Source of the DNA: Bradyrhizobium sp. CSA112
GTDB taxonomy: Bacteria > Pseudomonadota > Alphaproteobacteria > Rhizobiales > Xanthobacteraceae
Direction of reading: 5' to 3'
NCBI RefSeq assembly: GCF_029051645.1
Contig: NZ_JAACFS010000026.1
Coordinates: 1 to 64,000 of the forward strand
DNA: 64,000 nucleotides
In this document: piece by piece, positions 28,832 to 37,251 of the stretch
How positions within the stretch are numbered: position 1 is the first letter of the stretch
Layout of the letters: each line of letters opens with the position of its first letter
The notes under the pieces: model-generated
Database searches by the model: none
What the model saw: the letters and a program-made list of their open reading frames with translations, nothing else
Told to the model about the DNA's origin: nothing
Translations under genes and position numbers: made by a program

Positions 28832-30043
28832 TCATTCCGGCAGCCGGAGCAGCTCGCAAGGCGAACCCTTCGCGGCTGCCGGCGCGAATGGCGGACGTAT
28901 CACAAGTGCCTGCGCCGCAGCCAGATTCCCCAATAACGACGAGTCCTGGTGGTTCACCGGCACCGCGATCAGCGTGCCATCCGCGCGCTCTTCGAGGCGT
29001 GCGCGAAGATAGTCTTCGCGCTGGTCGTTGGCGGCGAGATCGCGGCCCAGCAGGGCGCTTTCGCGCGGATGATGGATGTGATCGCGGCCCGATAGTGCGC
29101 GAATCAACGGCACCAGAAACAGGAAGCCGCAGACATAGGAGGAGACGGGATTGCCGGGCAGGCCGATCACCCGCATCGCGCCCAGCATTCCATGCATCAT
29201 CGGCTTGCCCGGCCGCATCGCTATACGCCAGAACGCCATGGCGACGCCCTCGGCCTCCAGGGACTGCTTGACGAGGTCGTGGTCGCCGACCGAGGCGCCG
29301 CCCATGGTGATCAAAATGTCCGCGCCGGCCTCGCGGGCCCGCCGGATGCCTTGCGTGGTGGCGGCGACCGTGTCGGCGGCGATGCCGAGATCGACGATCT
29401 CGGCCCCCTCGGCCCGCGCCAGCGCCCGCAAGCCATAGCCGTTGGAATAGACAATCTGGCCGGGGCCGGGGTTTGCGCCCGGCATCACCAGCTCGTCGCC
29501 GGTGGCGAGGACAGCGACTTTCGGGCGGCGGTGCACCGCAAGCTCCGGATAGTTCATGCCGGCGGCGAGCGACAGGTCGCGGTCGGCGAGGCGGCGCCCG
29601 CGCGTGAGCAAGACATCACCCTCGCGGAAATCGACGCCGGCGGCGCGGATATGTCGCCCCGGAACGGCGGCTTCCGTAATGGTGAGGGAATCGCCGTCGA
29701 TCGCCGTGTTTTCCTGGATAATGACGGCGTCGGCGCCGCCAGGGATCACGCCGCCGGTGAAGATCCGCACGGCTTCGCCTTGGCCCACCTTGCGCTCGAA
29801 CGGGCGGCCGGCCTTGACCTCGCCGATCACCTTCAGCCGCACGGAGAGATCGGCGGCATCTGCCGCACGCACCGCATAGCCGTCCATCGCCGACATCGGC
29901 TGCGGGGGCTGCGTCCGCTTTGCTGCGACATCGCGCGCCAGTACGCGATGCCAGGCGGCCTCGAGCGCGATCATTTCTTCGGGCAGCGGGGCTGCACCGC
30001 TAAGGATCGCTGCAAGCGCATCGGCGACAGGCATCAAGGCCAC
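28832..30043 (-). CDS. moeA: Molybdopterin molybdenumtransferase MoeA
   Basis: Inserts molybdate into adenylylated molybdopterin to finish the molybdenum cofactor. The 403 residues show PPQPMSAMDGYAVRAAD (domain I), RIFTGGVIPGGADAVIIQEN, the MoCF-like domain with VLATGDELVMPG and ILITMGGASVGDHDLVKQSL, and GLPGNPVSSYV. GTG 30043 (start MALMPVADALAAIL) is preferred for a GAGGGG seven bases upstream; ATG 30034 is the alternative. The gene follows the HAD gene by 11 bases, so the pair is probably one operon. moaC, its usual neighbour in this order, lies 13.6 kb away. Confidence 0.96.
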   Translation of the reverse strand: MALMPVADALAAILSGAAPLPEEMIALEAAWHRVLARDVAAKRTQPPQPMSAMDGYAVRAADAADLSVRLKVIGEVKAGRPFERKVGQGEAVRIFTGGVIPGGADAVIIQENTAIDGDSLTITEAAVPGRHIRAAGVDFREGDVLLTRGRRLADRDLSLAAGMNYPELAVHRRPKVAVLATGDELVMPGANPGPGQIVYSNGYGLRALARAEGAEIVDLGIAADTVAATTQGIRRAREAGADILITMGGASVGDHDLVKQSLEAEGVAMAFWRIAMRPGKPMMHGMLGAMRVIGLPGNPVSSYVCGFLFLVPLIRALSGRDHIHHPRESALLGRDLAANDQREDYLRARLEERADGTLIAVPVNHQDSSLLGNLAAAQALVIRPPFAPAAAKGSPCELLRLPE

Positions 30044-30054
30044 AGGCAGACCCC

Positions 30055-30681
30055 TCAAATACCAAGCGCGGCAAGCGCCATTGCGACGTCATCAGGCGAT
30101 GCCACATGCACCGCGGTCAAGCCTCGCGCACGTGCGCCCGCGATATTCTCGGCGGAATCGTCGAAGAATACGATGCGCGGCGCGGGGACGCCGATCGCCT
30201 TCACCACGTGATCATAGGCCGCCGCGTCCGGTTTCCGAAGCCCGATCACGGGCGACAGGTAGATTTCGCGGAAATGGCCGAGCACCCCGGCATAGGCCTT
30301 CGAGAAATGCTCGACATGCGCGCTGTTGGTGTTTGAGAAGGCGTAGAGCGGCAACCGGGTTCCGGCGCGCGCGAGCATCGCGGCAATGCCGGGCATTTCG
30401 CCGGTGAAGATCGCGTTCCAGCCTTCGAGGAACTGGAGGTCGGTGATGCCGATCCCGAGCGAGGCGCGCAGGCTTTCGAAAAACGCGGCGTCGCTGATCT
30501 CGCCGCGCTCGTGCCGCCGCCAGGCCTCATCAGGTGAAAAACGGCTGACGAGATCGGCGGGCTTGCAGCCGGCATGGCCGGCCCAGCTCGCCACCACCCT
30601 GTTGAAGTCGATATCGAGCACGACCCGGCCGAGATCGAACAGCAAGGCGTCGGCGGCGTGGGGGGCGAGCGGCGAATTCAT
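30055..30681 (-). CDS. HAD-family phosphatase, YihX-like
   Basis: A 208-residue haloacid-dehalogenase-like hydrolase. Motif I is LLFDLGRVVLDIDFNRV: the nucleophile Asp is present, but the usual second Asp (DxD) is Gly, as in the YihX group that hydrolyses glucose 1-phosphate. Motif II is FSNTNSAH, the motif III Lys lies in GLRKPDAAAY and motif IV is FFDDSAENIAGA. Cytoplasmic. The substrate cannot be fixed from sequence. It lies directly upstream of moeA, but no known step of cofactor synthesis requires it. Confidence 0.85.
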   Translation of the reverse strand: MNSPLAPHAADALLFDLGRVVLDIDFNRVVASWAGHAGCKPADLVSRFSPDEAWRRHERGEISDAAFFESLRASLGIGITDLQFLEGWNAIFTGEMPGIAAMLARAGTRLPLYAFSNTNSAHVEHFSKAYAGVLGHFREIYLSPVIGLRKPDAAAYDHVVKAIGVPAPRIVFFDDSAENIAGARARGLTAVHVASPDDVAMALAALGI

Positions 30682-30812
30682 GGCAGTCGTTTACAAAACT
30701 CGCCCGGCCTCGGCAACGGCCACGGGGATTCGCGCCCCTCACGCAATCCGGCGCTTAAGCCGGTGCGCGAGCTGTGCTAAGCCTTGGCCCGAAAAGTTTT
30801 GGAGGGGCTCGC

Positions 30813-31112
30813 ATGAAAATCGTTGGCGTTGTGGCTGTGATGACACTGCTGGCCGGGCCGGCCTGGGCCCAGTCGCAGCCTATGCAGAAATACGGGGACC
30901 CTGACAAAGTGAAGACTCCTGCGGAAATCCGGGCCGAGAAGGAGGCCGAGCAGTCCTACCGGAGATCGCTGGGCAACATACCGGAACAGAAGAGCACCGA
31001 CCCCTGGGGAACGATGCGCGGCGACGGCGCGCCGCCGAAAGCAGCGGCCAAAGATACTGCCAAGGCGCCCGCCAAGCCGAAGGCCACATCCGCCGAAGGC
31101 GCTGCAAAGTAA
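30813..31112 (+). CDS. Small secreted Lys/Ala-rich protein
   Basis: Ninety-nine residues: signal peptide (MKIVGVVAVMTLLAGPAWA, cleavage before QSQPM), then a charged region (KTPAEIRAEKEAEQSYRRS) and a Lys/Ala/Pro tail (KAAAKDTAKAPAKPKATSAE) that is low complexity and probably disordered. GGAGGGG precedes ATG 30813. The type is common in Bradyrhizobium as a hypothetical periplasmic protein. It is followed by nearly 500 bases without a convincing gene. Confidence 0.75.
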   Translation: MKIVGVVAVMTLLAGPAWAQSQPMQKYGDPDKVKTPAEIRAEKEAEQSYRRSLGNIPEQKSTDPWGTMRGDGAPPKAAAKDTAKAPAKPKATSAEGAAK

Positions 31113-31278
31113 GAAGACACTTCCCGGCGCTATGCAGGGACAATGATGTCCGTGTGCGAGAAGATGCGGCTACTGGTTGGGCACCCGCGCCAAACGCGGC
31201 TTCGGAACCCGGCCCTCCACCTGGCAAAACGGGCTGCAGGAAGCCGATAATAGCTCCTGAGAGCTTGGCCCCGCCCGC

Positions 31279-31437
31279 CGTCATGGCCGGGCTCGTCCCG
31301 GCCATCCACGTCTTTTGCGAGCCGACCGGGTGACTAAAGACGTGGATGCCCGGCATCCGTCTACGCCAAGGCTTCGCCGGATTCAGTGCTAGTCCGCCGA
31401 AGCTTTAGCGAAGGCGGGCACAAGGCCGGGCATGACG
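31279..31437. repeat. Mosaic of palindromic repeats in a gene-free stretch
   Basis: The 493 bases from 31113 to 31605 hold no convincing gene. Within them CGTCATGGCCGG (31279-31290) is matched, with one mismatch, by CCGGGCATGACG (31426-31437). An inner pair CATCCACGTCTT / AAGACGTGGATG lies near 31303-31314 and 31338-31348, and a third palindrome, CCGCCGAAGC...GCGAAGGCGG, at 31394-31418. These nested arms look like one or more repetitive extragenic palindromes inserted next to each other. Confidence 0.7.
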
Positions 31438-31605
31438 ACGCGAAATGTAACGTGATGATTTCATTCAGACTCTGAAAACGCGTAATGGCGCGGGTTGGCA
31501 TGCCTTGATCCGACCAAAAAGCCATTGTGAGTTGGCGGGACCGGGACAGGGGCGCCGATTCACGGGGAATCGCGGGCGTCCGTAAGCCGAAAGGGACGCC
31601 CCACG

Positions 31606-32940
31606 ATGCGCAGGAATTTTGCCTTTCTTCTCGGCACCGTGACGGGCGCGTGTCTGACGGTTCTCGTGGTGGGACCGCAGGGGGCGCATCTGGTGGCGGC
31701 GGCAAAGGCCGCGGCCCGTTCCGACACCTACACCCAGCTCAATCTGTTCGGCAGCGTGTTCGAGCGGATCAAGACCAGCTATGTCGAAAAGCCCGACGAT
31801 TCCAAGCTGATGGAAGGCGCCATCAACGGCATGATCTCGGCGCTCGATCCTCATTCGCGCTACATGAATGAGAAGGGCTGGAGCGACATGCAGGAGACCA
31901 CGCATGGCGAGTTCGGCGGACTCGGCATCGAGGTCACGATGGAAGACGGCCTCGTCAAGGTGGTGACGCCGATCGACGATACGCCTGCGGCAAAGGCCGG
32001 CATCCTGTCGGGCGACGTGATCACCCAGATCGACGACGAGGCCATTCAGGGCCTGTCCCTCGAACAGGCGGTGGGCCGGATGAAGGGCCCCGCCAACAGC
32101 AAGATCCGGCTCAAAGTGGTGCGCAAGGGTTCTGTCGCGCCGGTCGATATTGCCATCGTGCGAGAAATCATCCGGGTGCGGCCGGTCCGCCACAAGACCG
32201 ACGGCGGCGATATCGGCTATATCAGGATCACCCGCTTCAACGAGCAGACCACTGATGGGCTGAAAAAGGCCATTGCCAGCATCGCCAAGGAGATCCCGGC
32301 GGACAAGCTCGCCGGCTATGTCGTCGATCTCCGTAACAATCCCGGCGGATTGCTCGACCAGGCCGTATCGGTGTCGAGCGCCTTCATGACGCGCGGCGAG
32401 GTGGTCTCGACCCGCGGCCGCACCGCGGAGGAAACCCAGCGCTTCAGCGCGCGCGGCGGCGACATCACCAAGGGCAAGCCGCTGGTGGTGCTGATCAACG
32501 GCGGCTCGGCCTCCGCGTCCGAGATCGTGGCCGGCGCGCTGCGCGACCACAAGCGCGCCACCCTGATCGGCACGCGCACCTTCGGCAAGGGCTCGGTGCA
32601 GACCATCATCCCGCTCGGATCAGGCAATGGCGCGCTGGCGCTGACCACCGCACGCTACTTCACGCCATCAGGCCGCTCGATCCAGGCTCAGGGGATCGCG
32701 CCCGACGTCGAAGTGCTGCAGGACGTGCCGGATGAACTCAAGAGCCGTTCCGAGCTGAAGGGCGAAGCCTCGATGCGCGGGCACCTCGCCGCCGACGGCG
32801 CCGAGCAGCCCGGCTCGCAATCCTACGTTCCGCCCAACGACAAGGATGACAAGGCGCTGAACGCGGCGTTCAACCTGCTGCGCGGCGGCACGGTGAATGC
32901 GAACGCGGCGACGGCGGCGAAGCGGGCGGTGCCGAACTAG
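31606..32940 (+). CDS. ctpA: S41-family C-terminal processing protease
   Basis: Periplasmic tail-specific protease. The 444 residues begin with a signal peptide or anchor (RRNFAFLLGTVTGACLTVLV), followed by a PDZ domain (about 95-180: GGLGIEVTMEDGLVKVVTPI, KAGILSGDVITQIDD) and the catalytic core with Ser in INGGSASASEIVAGAL and Lys in GTRTFGKGSVQTIIPLG. The C-terminal tail is variable. Similar rhizobial enzymes often sit beside rlmH or rsfS; here the neighbours are repeats and a tctC gene, so this may be a second copy or a moved one. Confidence 0.94.
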   Translation: MRRNFAFLLGTVTGACLTVLVVGPQGAHLVAAAKAAARSDTYTQLNLFGSVFERIKTSYVEKPDDSKLMEGAINGMISALDPHSRYMNEKGWSDMQETTHGEFGGLGIEVTMEDGLVKVVTPIDDTPAAKAGILSGDVITQIDDEAIQGLSLEQAVGRMKGPANSKIRLKVVRKGSVAPVDIAIVREIIRVRPVRHKTDGGDIGYIRITRFNEQTTDGLKKAIASIAKEIPADKLAGYVVDLRNNPGGLLDQAVSVSSAFMTRGEVVSTRGRTAEETQRFSARGGDITKGKPLVVLINGGSASASEIVAGALRDHKRATLIGTRTFGKGSVQTIIPLGSGNGALALTTARYFTPSGRSIQAQGIAPDVEVLQDVPDELKSRSELKGEASMRGHLAADGAEQPGSQSYVPPNDKDDKALNAAFNLLRGGTVNANAATAAKRAVPN

Positions 32941-32965
32941 CGGTCGCTTTCAGCCTAGAGGCCGG

Positions 32966-33970
32966 CTATTCCACCTTCAGCCCGAGCTGATGGACGAGCT
33001 TGCTCCACTTCTTTTCTTCCCGATCGATGTCGTCGGCATACTCGGCCGGCGTCGAGCTGAGGGGATCGCCGCCTTCGAGACGAATGCGTTTCTGCACCTC
33101 CAAATCGTTGCCGAGTTTGCGCAACTCGGCGCTGAGGATGTCTATGATCTCAGGTGGCGTGCCGTGCGGCGCAAGCAGCCCGTAATGCAACACGGCTTCG
33201 AAGCCGGGCAGTCCCGACTCGTCGAAAGTCGGCACATCGGGCAATAGCGAGAAGCGCGTCTTGCTGGTGACGGCGATGGCCCGCAGTTGGCCGGCCGCGA
33301 TATTGCCCAGTGCCGGCGGCAGCACGCCGAATGCGACCGGCACGTGGCCGCCGAGCAGATCGTTCATGACCGGCGCCGTGCCCTTGTAGGGGATGACCGC
33401 GATATCGATCCCGGCCTCGGCCTTGAACAGTTCGGCGCACATGTAACCGCCGGTGCCGACGGGCGACGTGCCGATATTGAGCGTGCCCGGCGTCTTCCGC
33501 GCAACCGCGATCAATTCGGCGACCGTCTTCGCGGGAAACGACGGATGGGCGAGCAGGGCCACCGGCATCGAGGCGACGAGGCCGATCGGCGCGAAATCCT
33601 TGCGCGGATCCATGCCGAGCCTCGTGTAGAGGCTTGGGTTGATCGACAGCGTCCCGGTGTGGCCGAGCAGCAGCGTGTAGCCGTCCGGCGCGGCGCGCGC
33701 GACCGCGCGCGTGCCGATGGTGCCCCCGCCACCGCCGCGGTTGTCGACGGTCACGGTCTGGCGGAAAGCGTCCGACAGCTTTTGCGCCACCACGCGCGCC
33801 ATCGCATCGACGCCGCCGCCGGCCGGGTACGGCACGACCAGCGTGATGGAGCGCGTCGGAAAGTCAGCAGCACGGGCGGTCGACATAAGCGAGGCGCCTG
33901 CGAACGCAACGGTCGATGCCATGGTGATCGCGGCGACCGTCACCAAATTGCGACGCGACAATTCATCCAT
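32966..33970 (-). CDS. Tripartite tricarboxylate transporter substrate-binding protein (TctC/Bug family)
   Basis: Periplasmic ligand-binding protein of 334 residues. The signal peptide (MDELSRRNLVTVAAITMAST onward, AARA-type cleavage) carries SRRNLVT, a possible Tat motif. The mature family pattern is visible: FPTRSITLVVPYPAGGGVDA, DNRGGGGGTIGTRAVARAAP, DGYTLLLGHTGTLSINP, and PYKGTAPVMNDLLGGHVPVAF. ATG 33970 has AGAGGG upstream. No TctA/TctB membrane genes are adjacent, which is usual for the many orphan Bug proteins. The ligand is probably a carboxylate, not assignable from sequence. Confidence 0.93.
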   Translation of the reverse strand: MDELSRRNLVTVAAITMASTVAFAGASLMSTARAADFPTRSITLVVPYPAGGGVDAMARVVAQKLSDAFRQTVTVDNRGGGGGTIGTRAVARAAPDGYTLLLGHTGTLSINPSLYTRLGMDPRKDFAPIGLVASMPVALLAHPSFPAKTVAELIAVARKTPGTLNIGTSPVGTGGYMCAELFKAEAGIDIAVIPYKGTAPVMNDLLGGHVPVAFGVLPPALGNIAAGQLRAIAVTSKTRFSLLPDVPTFDESGLPGFEAVLHYGLLAPHGTPPEIIDILSAELRKLGNDLEVQKRIRLEGGDPLSSTPAEYADDIDREEKKWSKLVHQLGLKVE

Positions 33971-34067
33971 GCGATGACCCTCTTGCAGGCGACGGCGACA
34001 CGCCCAAGTCAAGAACACATCTTATGTTATGGCGTTCCCGACGGTTAATCCATGGCTGGAGCGTTGT

Positions 34068-34149
34068 AGCCCGGATGGAGCAAAGCGAAATCCGGGGCGG
34101 CCACCAACAGACGGGGAATCCCCGGATTGCGCTGCGCTCCATCCGGGCT
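34068..34149. repeat. AGCCCGGATGGAG palindromic repeat
   Basis: AGCCCGGATGGAGC (34068-34081) is matched by GCTCCATCCGGGCT (34136-34149), and AATCCGGGG (34089-34097) by CCCCGGATT (34120-34128). It lies in the gene-free stretch 33971-34424 between the divergent tctC-like gene and the following + strand gene, where any promoters must also lie. Confidence 0.75.
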
Positions 34150-34161
34150 TCTTGCTCTCCA

Positions 34162-34190
34162 CGTCATTGCGAGCGAAGCGAAGCAATCCA
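34162..34190. repeat. CGTCATTGCGAGCGAAGCG-type repeat half
   Basis: The stretch at 34162-34190, starting CGTCATTGCGAGCGAAGCGA and ending GCAATCCA, matches a widespread extragenic repeat motif of Alphaproteobacteria as I remember it. Only one arm is seen here. It follows the previous palindrome by 12 bases. Confidence 0.55.
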
Positions 34191-34424
34191 TCTCTCCGTT
34201 TGCACGCGGGGTGCTGATCTATCCCCTCATGCCGCGGCGCTCCTGCCGGCTATTGTTGCCGACAATTCGTTCCGAATTTGTGGCGTGTGGCACTCGCTGG
34301 CCGGGCTGCAAGGCATCGTCAAGGCACGGGTGGCGATCCGGAAACAAGACCTCTTTTTTTGAAACCTCATCTCCATCCAAGCGTAGCTCGGGCCGGACAC
34401 CATGCGCGTTCAGACGGAGTAGTC

Positions 34425-35516
34425 ATGTCGAGAAAACAGATTTTGCTCACCCTGATCTTGTCCCTCGGTTCGAGTGGAGCCCTGCAGGCAAATCCGCTCG
34501 ATTCGCCCGGCGTCGTTTATATCGATGGGCTGCCATGCAACAGCGCGTGCCAGTCCTATATGGCCTGGTCTGATCAGGCATTGTCTGCCCGGCATCGCGG
34601 GGAACGCGAGACGAAGGTCGTGGTACCGGCCGAGGCGGAAATAGAGAGAGTTGAACCAGCGGTTCGTTCACGCGTGTCGAGGCAACCCGCGCCGGTTTCC
34701 CGCGCCCCGTCGCGCACCGGCACGGCGGCGTCGCACAAAGCGTCGAATACCAAAAAGGCCGTCGTCCCCAATCTCGCAGCAACCAGGAAGGATATTCCAG
34801 CGGCGACGGCGAGAGCGGCGCGGGAAAAGGCCGTCGCGGGAGGAGAGGTGCCGGAGCGCAAATTGCAAAGCTCCGACAGGCCGGAGCCGGCTCAGGCAGC
34901 CTCCATTGCCGCAGCGAAGCCCGCGGAGGCCGCCAAATCCGAGGTCAAGTCCGAGGTCGCCCTGCCGCCGCCAGCCACGCTCGAGATTGGCGCGCCGCCG
35001 GCCACGTCCGAGATCGCCGCGGCGCCCGCCACGGCCGCGAGCGCTCCCGCCCGAACAATACAACAGCAGCTCGTCGAAGCGACTGGAATGGCCGATTTCG
35101 TCACGGCAATCGGGGCGGGGCGGGAGCCGGCCAACAAATCGGACAATCCGGCAGTGGAGCCCGGTGAGGCCGACGATATCGACGAGACGGCATCCGCATC
35201 GCCAGACGATGCAGACAATCTGGTCGCGCTTGTCCTGGCACGTCCGGAGATCAGTTCGTTATCCGACCTGAACAACAAGAGCATTGCAATCGAGGAGAAG
35301 CAATCCGCATCGAGCGGACGTGTCAGCGCCGCATTCATGGCGGCGGGCGCCGCGGAAGTCCAGTTCAGCGAAGCAAAAGCCGGCGCGATCGACCGGCTGG
35401 TCAACGGCGAAGTCCCGGCCGCGGTTCTGACGTTGGCCTCGCGCGAAGCCGCAGAGCGGTTTCCCGACATCGAAGGCTTTAGGACGTTTCGGGTGCCGCT
35501 GAAGGCACGTCTCTAG
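34425..35516 (+). CDS. Secreted protein with low-complexity middle and conserved ends, function unknown
   Basis: The 363-residue product starts with a signal peptide (MSRKQILLTLILSLGSSGAL, cleavage near LQA-NP). Next comes a short conserved-looking segment GVVYIDGLPCNSACQSYMAW with two cysteines. The centre (about 60-255) is Ala/Pro/Glu/Lys-rich and probably disordered. The C-terminal 95 residues (LVALVLARPEISSLSDLNNK, SIAIEEKQSASSGRVSAAFM, AAEVQFSEAKAGAIDRLVNG) resemble a lobe of a periplasmic solute-binding domain of the TAXI/phosphonate kind. ATG 34425 has CGGAGT upstream. No partner gene indicates a role. Confidence 0.7.
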   Translation: MSRKQILLTLILSLGSSGALQANPLDSPGVVYIDGLPCNSACQSYMAWSDQALSARHRGERETKVVVPAEAEIERVEPAVRSRVSRQPAPVSRAPSRTGTAASHKASNTKKAVVPNLAATRKDIPAATARAAREKAVAGGEVPERKLQSSDRPEPAQAASIAAAKPAEAAKSEVKSEVALPPPATLEIGAPPATSEIAAAPATAASAPARTIQQQLVEATGMADFVTAIGAGREPANKSDNPAVEPGEADDIDETASASPDDADNLVALVLARPEISSLSDLNNKSIAIEEKQSASSGRVSAAFMAAGAAEVQFSEAKAGAIDRLVNGEVPAAVLTLASREAAERFPDIEGFRTFRVPLKARL

Positions 35517-35530
35517 CAAGCCGAGCTTGG

Positions 35531-35584
35531 ATGAGCGAAGCGATATCGGGGTCTTGGCCAATCCCCGCATATCGCTGCGCTCAT
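35531..35584. repeat. ATGAGCG palindromic repeat
   Basis: ATGAGCGAAGCGATAT (35531-35546) is matched with small mismatches by ATATCGCTGCGCTCAT (35569-35584), with CGGGG/CCCCG in the inner stem. It lies in the 173 bases between the converging secreted-protein and epoxide-hydrolase genes. Confidence 0.7.
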
Positions 35585-35689
35585 GCAGGCCACTTGCTGT
35601 CACAGAAATTAGCGTGTCTCATTCCAAGGGGCAGTCCAGGCCTGTCACCGCCGTTATTTTCGGTTGCCGCCGCGATCTTGAGGCGGCAA

Positions 35690-36979
35690 TCATCGGGCGT
35701 TGCGCAACGCCCCAAAGCAACGGCGTAACTCCTCTGTGAAGAGATCCGGAACCTCGAGTGATGCAAAATGCCCGCCGCGGTCGAGCTCACGCCAGTAGAA
35801 GAGGCTCGGGTAGACCTGCGGGGCCCAGCTGCGCGCGACTGGCCAAACGTCATGAGGAAAGACGCTGACTCCAACGGGCAGGTCGACGCGGCCGGGATTG
35901 TTGCGCTTGCCCAGCAGCTGGGTCTGCTCAAGATACAGGCGCGCCGATGACGCGGCGGAATCGGTGAGCCAGAACAGCGTAATTTCGTCAAGCATCTGGT
36001 CGGGGGTTAGGGCGTCTTCAGGCCGCCCTGTGGCACCAGTTGCGCTGTTGAAGATGTCATAGATCCAAGCAGCCTGCCCCGCGGGTGAGTCAGCAAGCGC
36101 ATAGCCGATCATCTGTGGCCGCGTCGCCTGGAGCTGGAAATAGCCCGAATTCTTCTCGCGGAACGTGTTCATGATTTCCACCGCCCGTTTCTGGTCCGGT
36201 TGAAGCTCGGCTGGGATCACGTCAGGAATCGTTTGTGCAAAGTTGAGGTGGATCGCTGCGAGACCCGGCGCCCGCTGTTGCGCGATCGCGGTCGTCACGA
36301 ACGCTCCCCAGTCGCCTCCTTGCGCGACGTACCGCCGATAGCCGAGCCGTTGCATGAGCACGCCCCAAGCTCGCGCGATCCGCTCGGAGTTCCAGCCTCG
36401 TTCGGTCGGCTTGTCGGAGAAAGCGAAGCCCGGCAGCGAGGGGATGACGACATCGAATGCGTCCGCCGCCGTACCACCATGTGCAATGGGATCGGTCAGT
36501 GGGCCAATGACTTCGCGAAACAACAGAATCGTGCTTGGCCAACCATGCGTCAGGATGATCGGCAGGGCGTTCGAGTGGCGTGACCGAACATGAATGAAGT
36601 GTATGCCGAGATCGTCGATCACGGTTTTGTACTGTGGCCATCGGTTGAGCTCGGCCTCGCACCGCCGCCAGTCATAATCTGTTCGCCAATAGGCGACGAG
36701 TTCCTTGAGTTTTTCGAGCGGTGGACCCTGATCCCATCCTGCTCCAGTCTCGCGCTCCGGCCACCGCGTCTGCTCAAGGCGCCGTCGCAGATCGGCAAGG
36801 GCCTCATCCGATGCGTGATAAGCGAAAGGAACGATGGGGTCGTCGTCGCCCTGCGCGAGCGCATCCGCCGGGCCGAGGACAAGCGCCAAAGGACCCACAG
36901 TCGCTGAAGTGCCTGTCAATGCAGCAGCGCTTGAGACAAGCAATTCGCGCCGGGTCATTTGCTCAGTATGAGAACCCAT
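35690..36979 (-). CDS. Epoxide hydrolase (microsomal type), Tat-exported
   Basis: Alpha/beta-hydrolase of about 429 residues that opens epoxides to diols. The N-terminus has a twin-arginine signal (MTRRELLVSSAAALTGTSAT). The EHN domain follows (FAYHASDEALADLRRRLEQT, RWPERETGAGWDQGPPLEKL). The catalytic core has the oxyanion motif THGWPST, the nucleophile Asp in AQGGDWGAFVTTAI and the catalytic His in ELDRGGHFASLEVPDLF. The start is uncertain: 36979 (MGSHTEQM) is used, 36958 would begin directly at MTRRE. Family members are rare in the periplasm. Repeats flank the gene on both sides (35617-35658 and 37098-37150). Confidence 0.88.
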   Translation of the reverse strand: MGSHTEQMTRRELLVSSAAALTGTSATVGPLALVLGPADALAQGDDDPIVPFAYHASDEALADLRRRLEQTRWPERETGAGWDQGPPLEKLKELVAYWRTDYDWRRCEAELNRWPQYKTVIDDLGIHFIHVRSRHSNALPIILTHGWPSTILLFREVIGPLTDPIAHGGTAADAFDVVIPSLPGFAFSDKPTERGWNSERIARAWGVLMQRLGYRRYVAQGGDWGAFVTTAIAQQRAPGLAAIHLNFAQTIPDVIPAELQPDQKRAVEIMNTFREKNSGYFQLQATRPQMIGYALADSPAGQAAWIYDIFNSATGATGRPEDALTPDQMLDEITLFWLTDSAASSARLYLEQTQLLGKRNNPGRVDLPVGVSVFPHDVWPVARSWAPQVYPSLFYWRELDRGGHFASLEVPDLFTEELRRCFGALRNAR

Positions 36980-37097
36980 ACGAGGCATCTGCTTTTCCAG
37001 CATATGAGGCATACTCTGCCGGGCTCTGCCGGGCATAACGAACGCGCGCGAATGCGGTTCCGATCGAAAAATGGACCCTGCATCCGGGTGGCGGAGT

Positions 37098-37150
37098 TAA
37101 TTACGGTGCCTCATTCCAGGGAGCAGTCCAGCACTGTCACCGTCATTCTT
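37098..37150. repeat. AATTACGGTG-type inverted repeat and direct copy flanking the epoxide hydrolase
   Basis: AATTACGGTGCC (near 37099-37110) faces GCACTGTCACCGTCATT (37131-37147) as an imperfect inverted repeat. The segment 37109-37150 (CCTCATTCCAGGGAGCAGTC and on) is also about 80% identical to 35617-35658 on the other side of the epoxide hydrolase gene, in the same orientation. Confidence 0.55.
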
Positions 37151-37251
37151 CAAGCCATCGTGAGAGCCCCGGAAACGCACCGTGGATATGATTGGCAAGG
37201 TTGGCTAGCGCAGCGACGGCAAGGCAACGAATTGCATGTATGAGGTGTCAA

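Noticed and set aside
31143..31250. A 35-codon frame starting ATGATGTCC
   Set aside because: No ribosome-binding site, no recognisable motif and repeats close by; probably chance.
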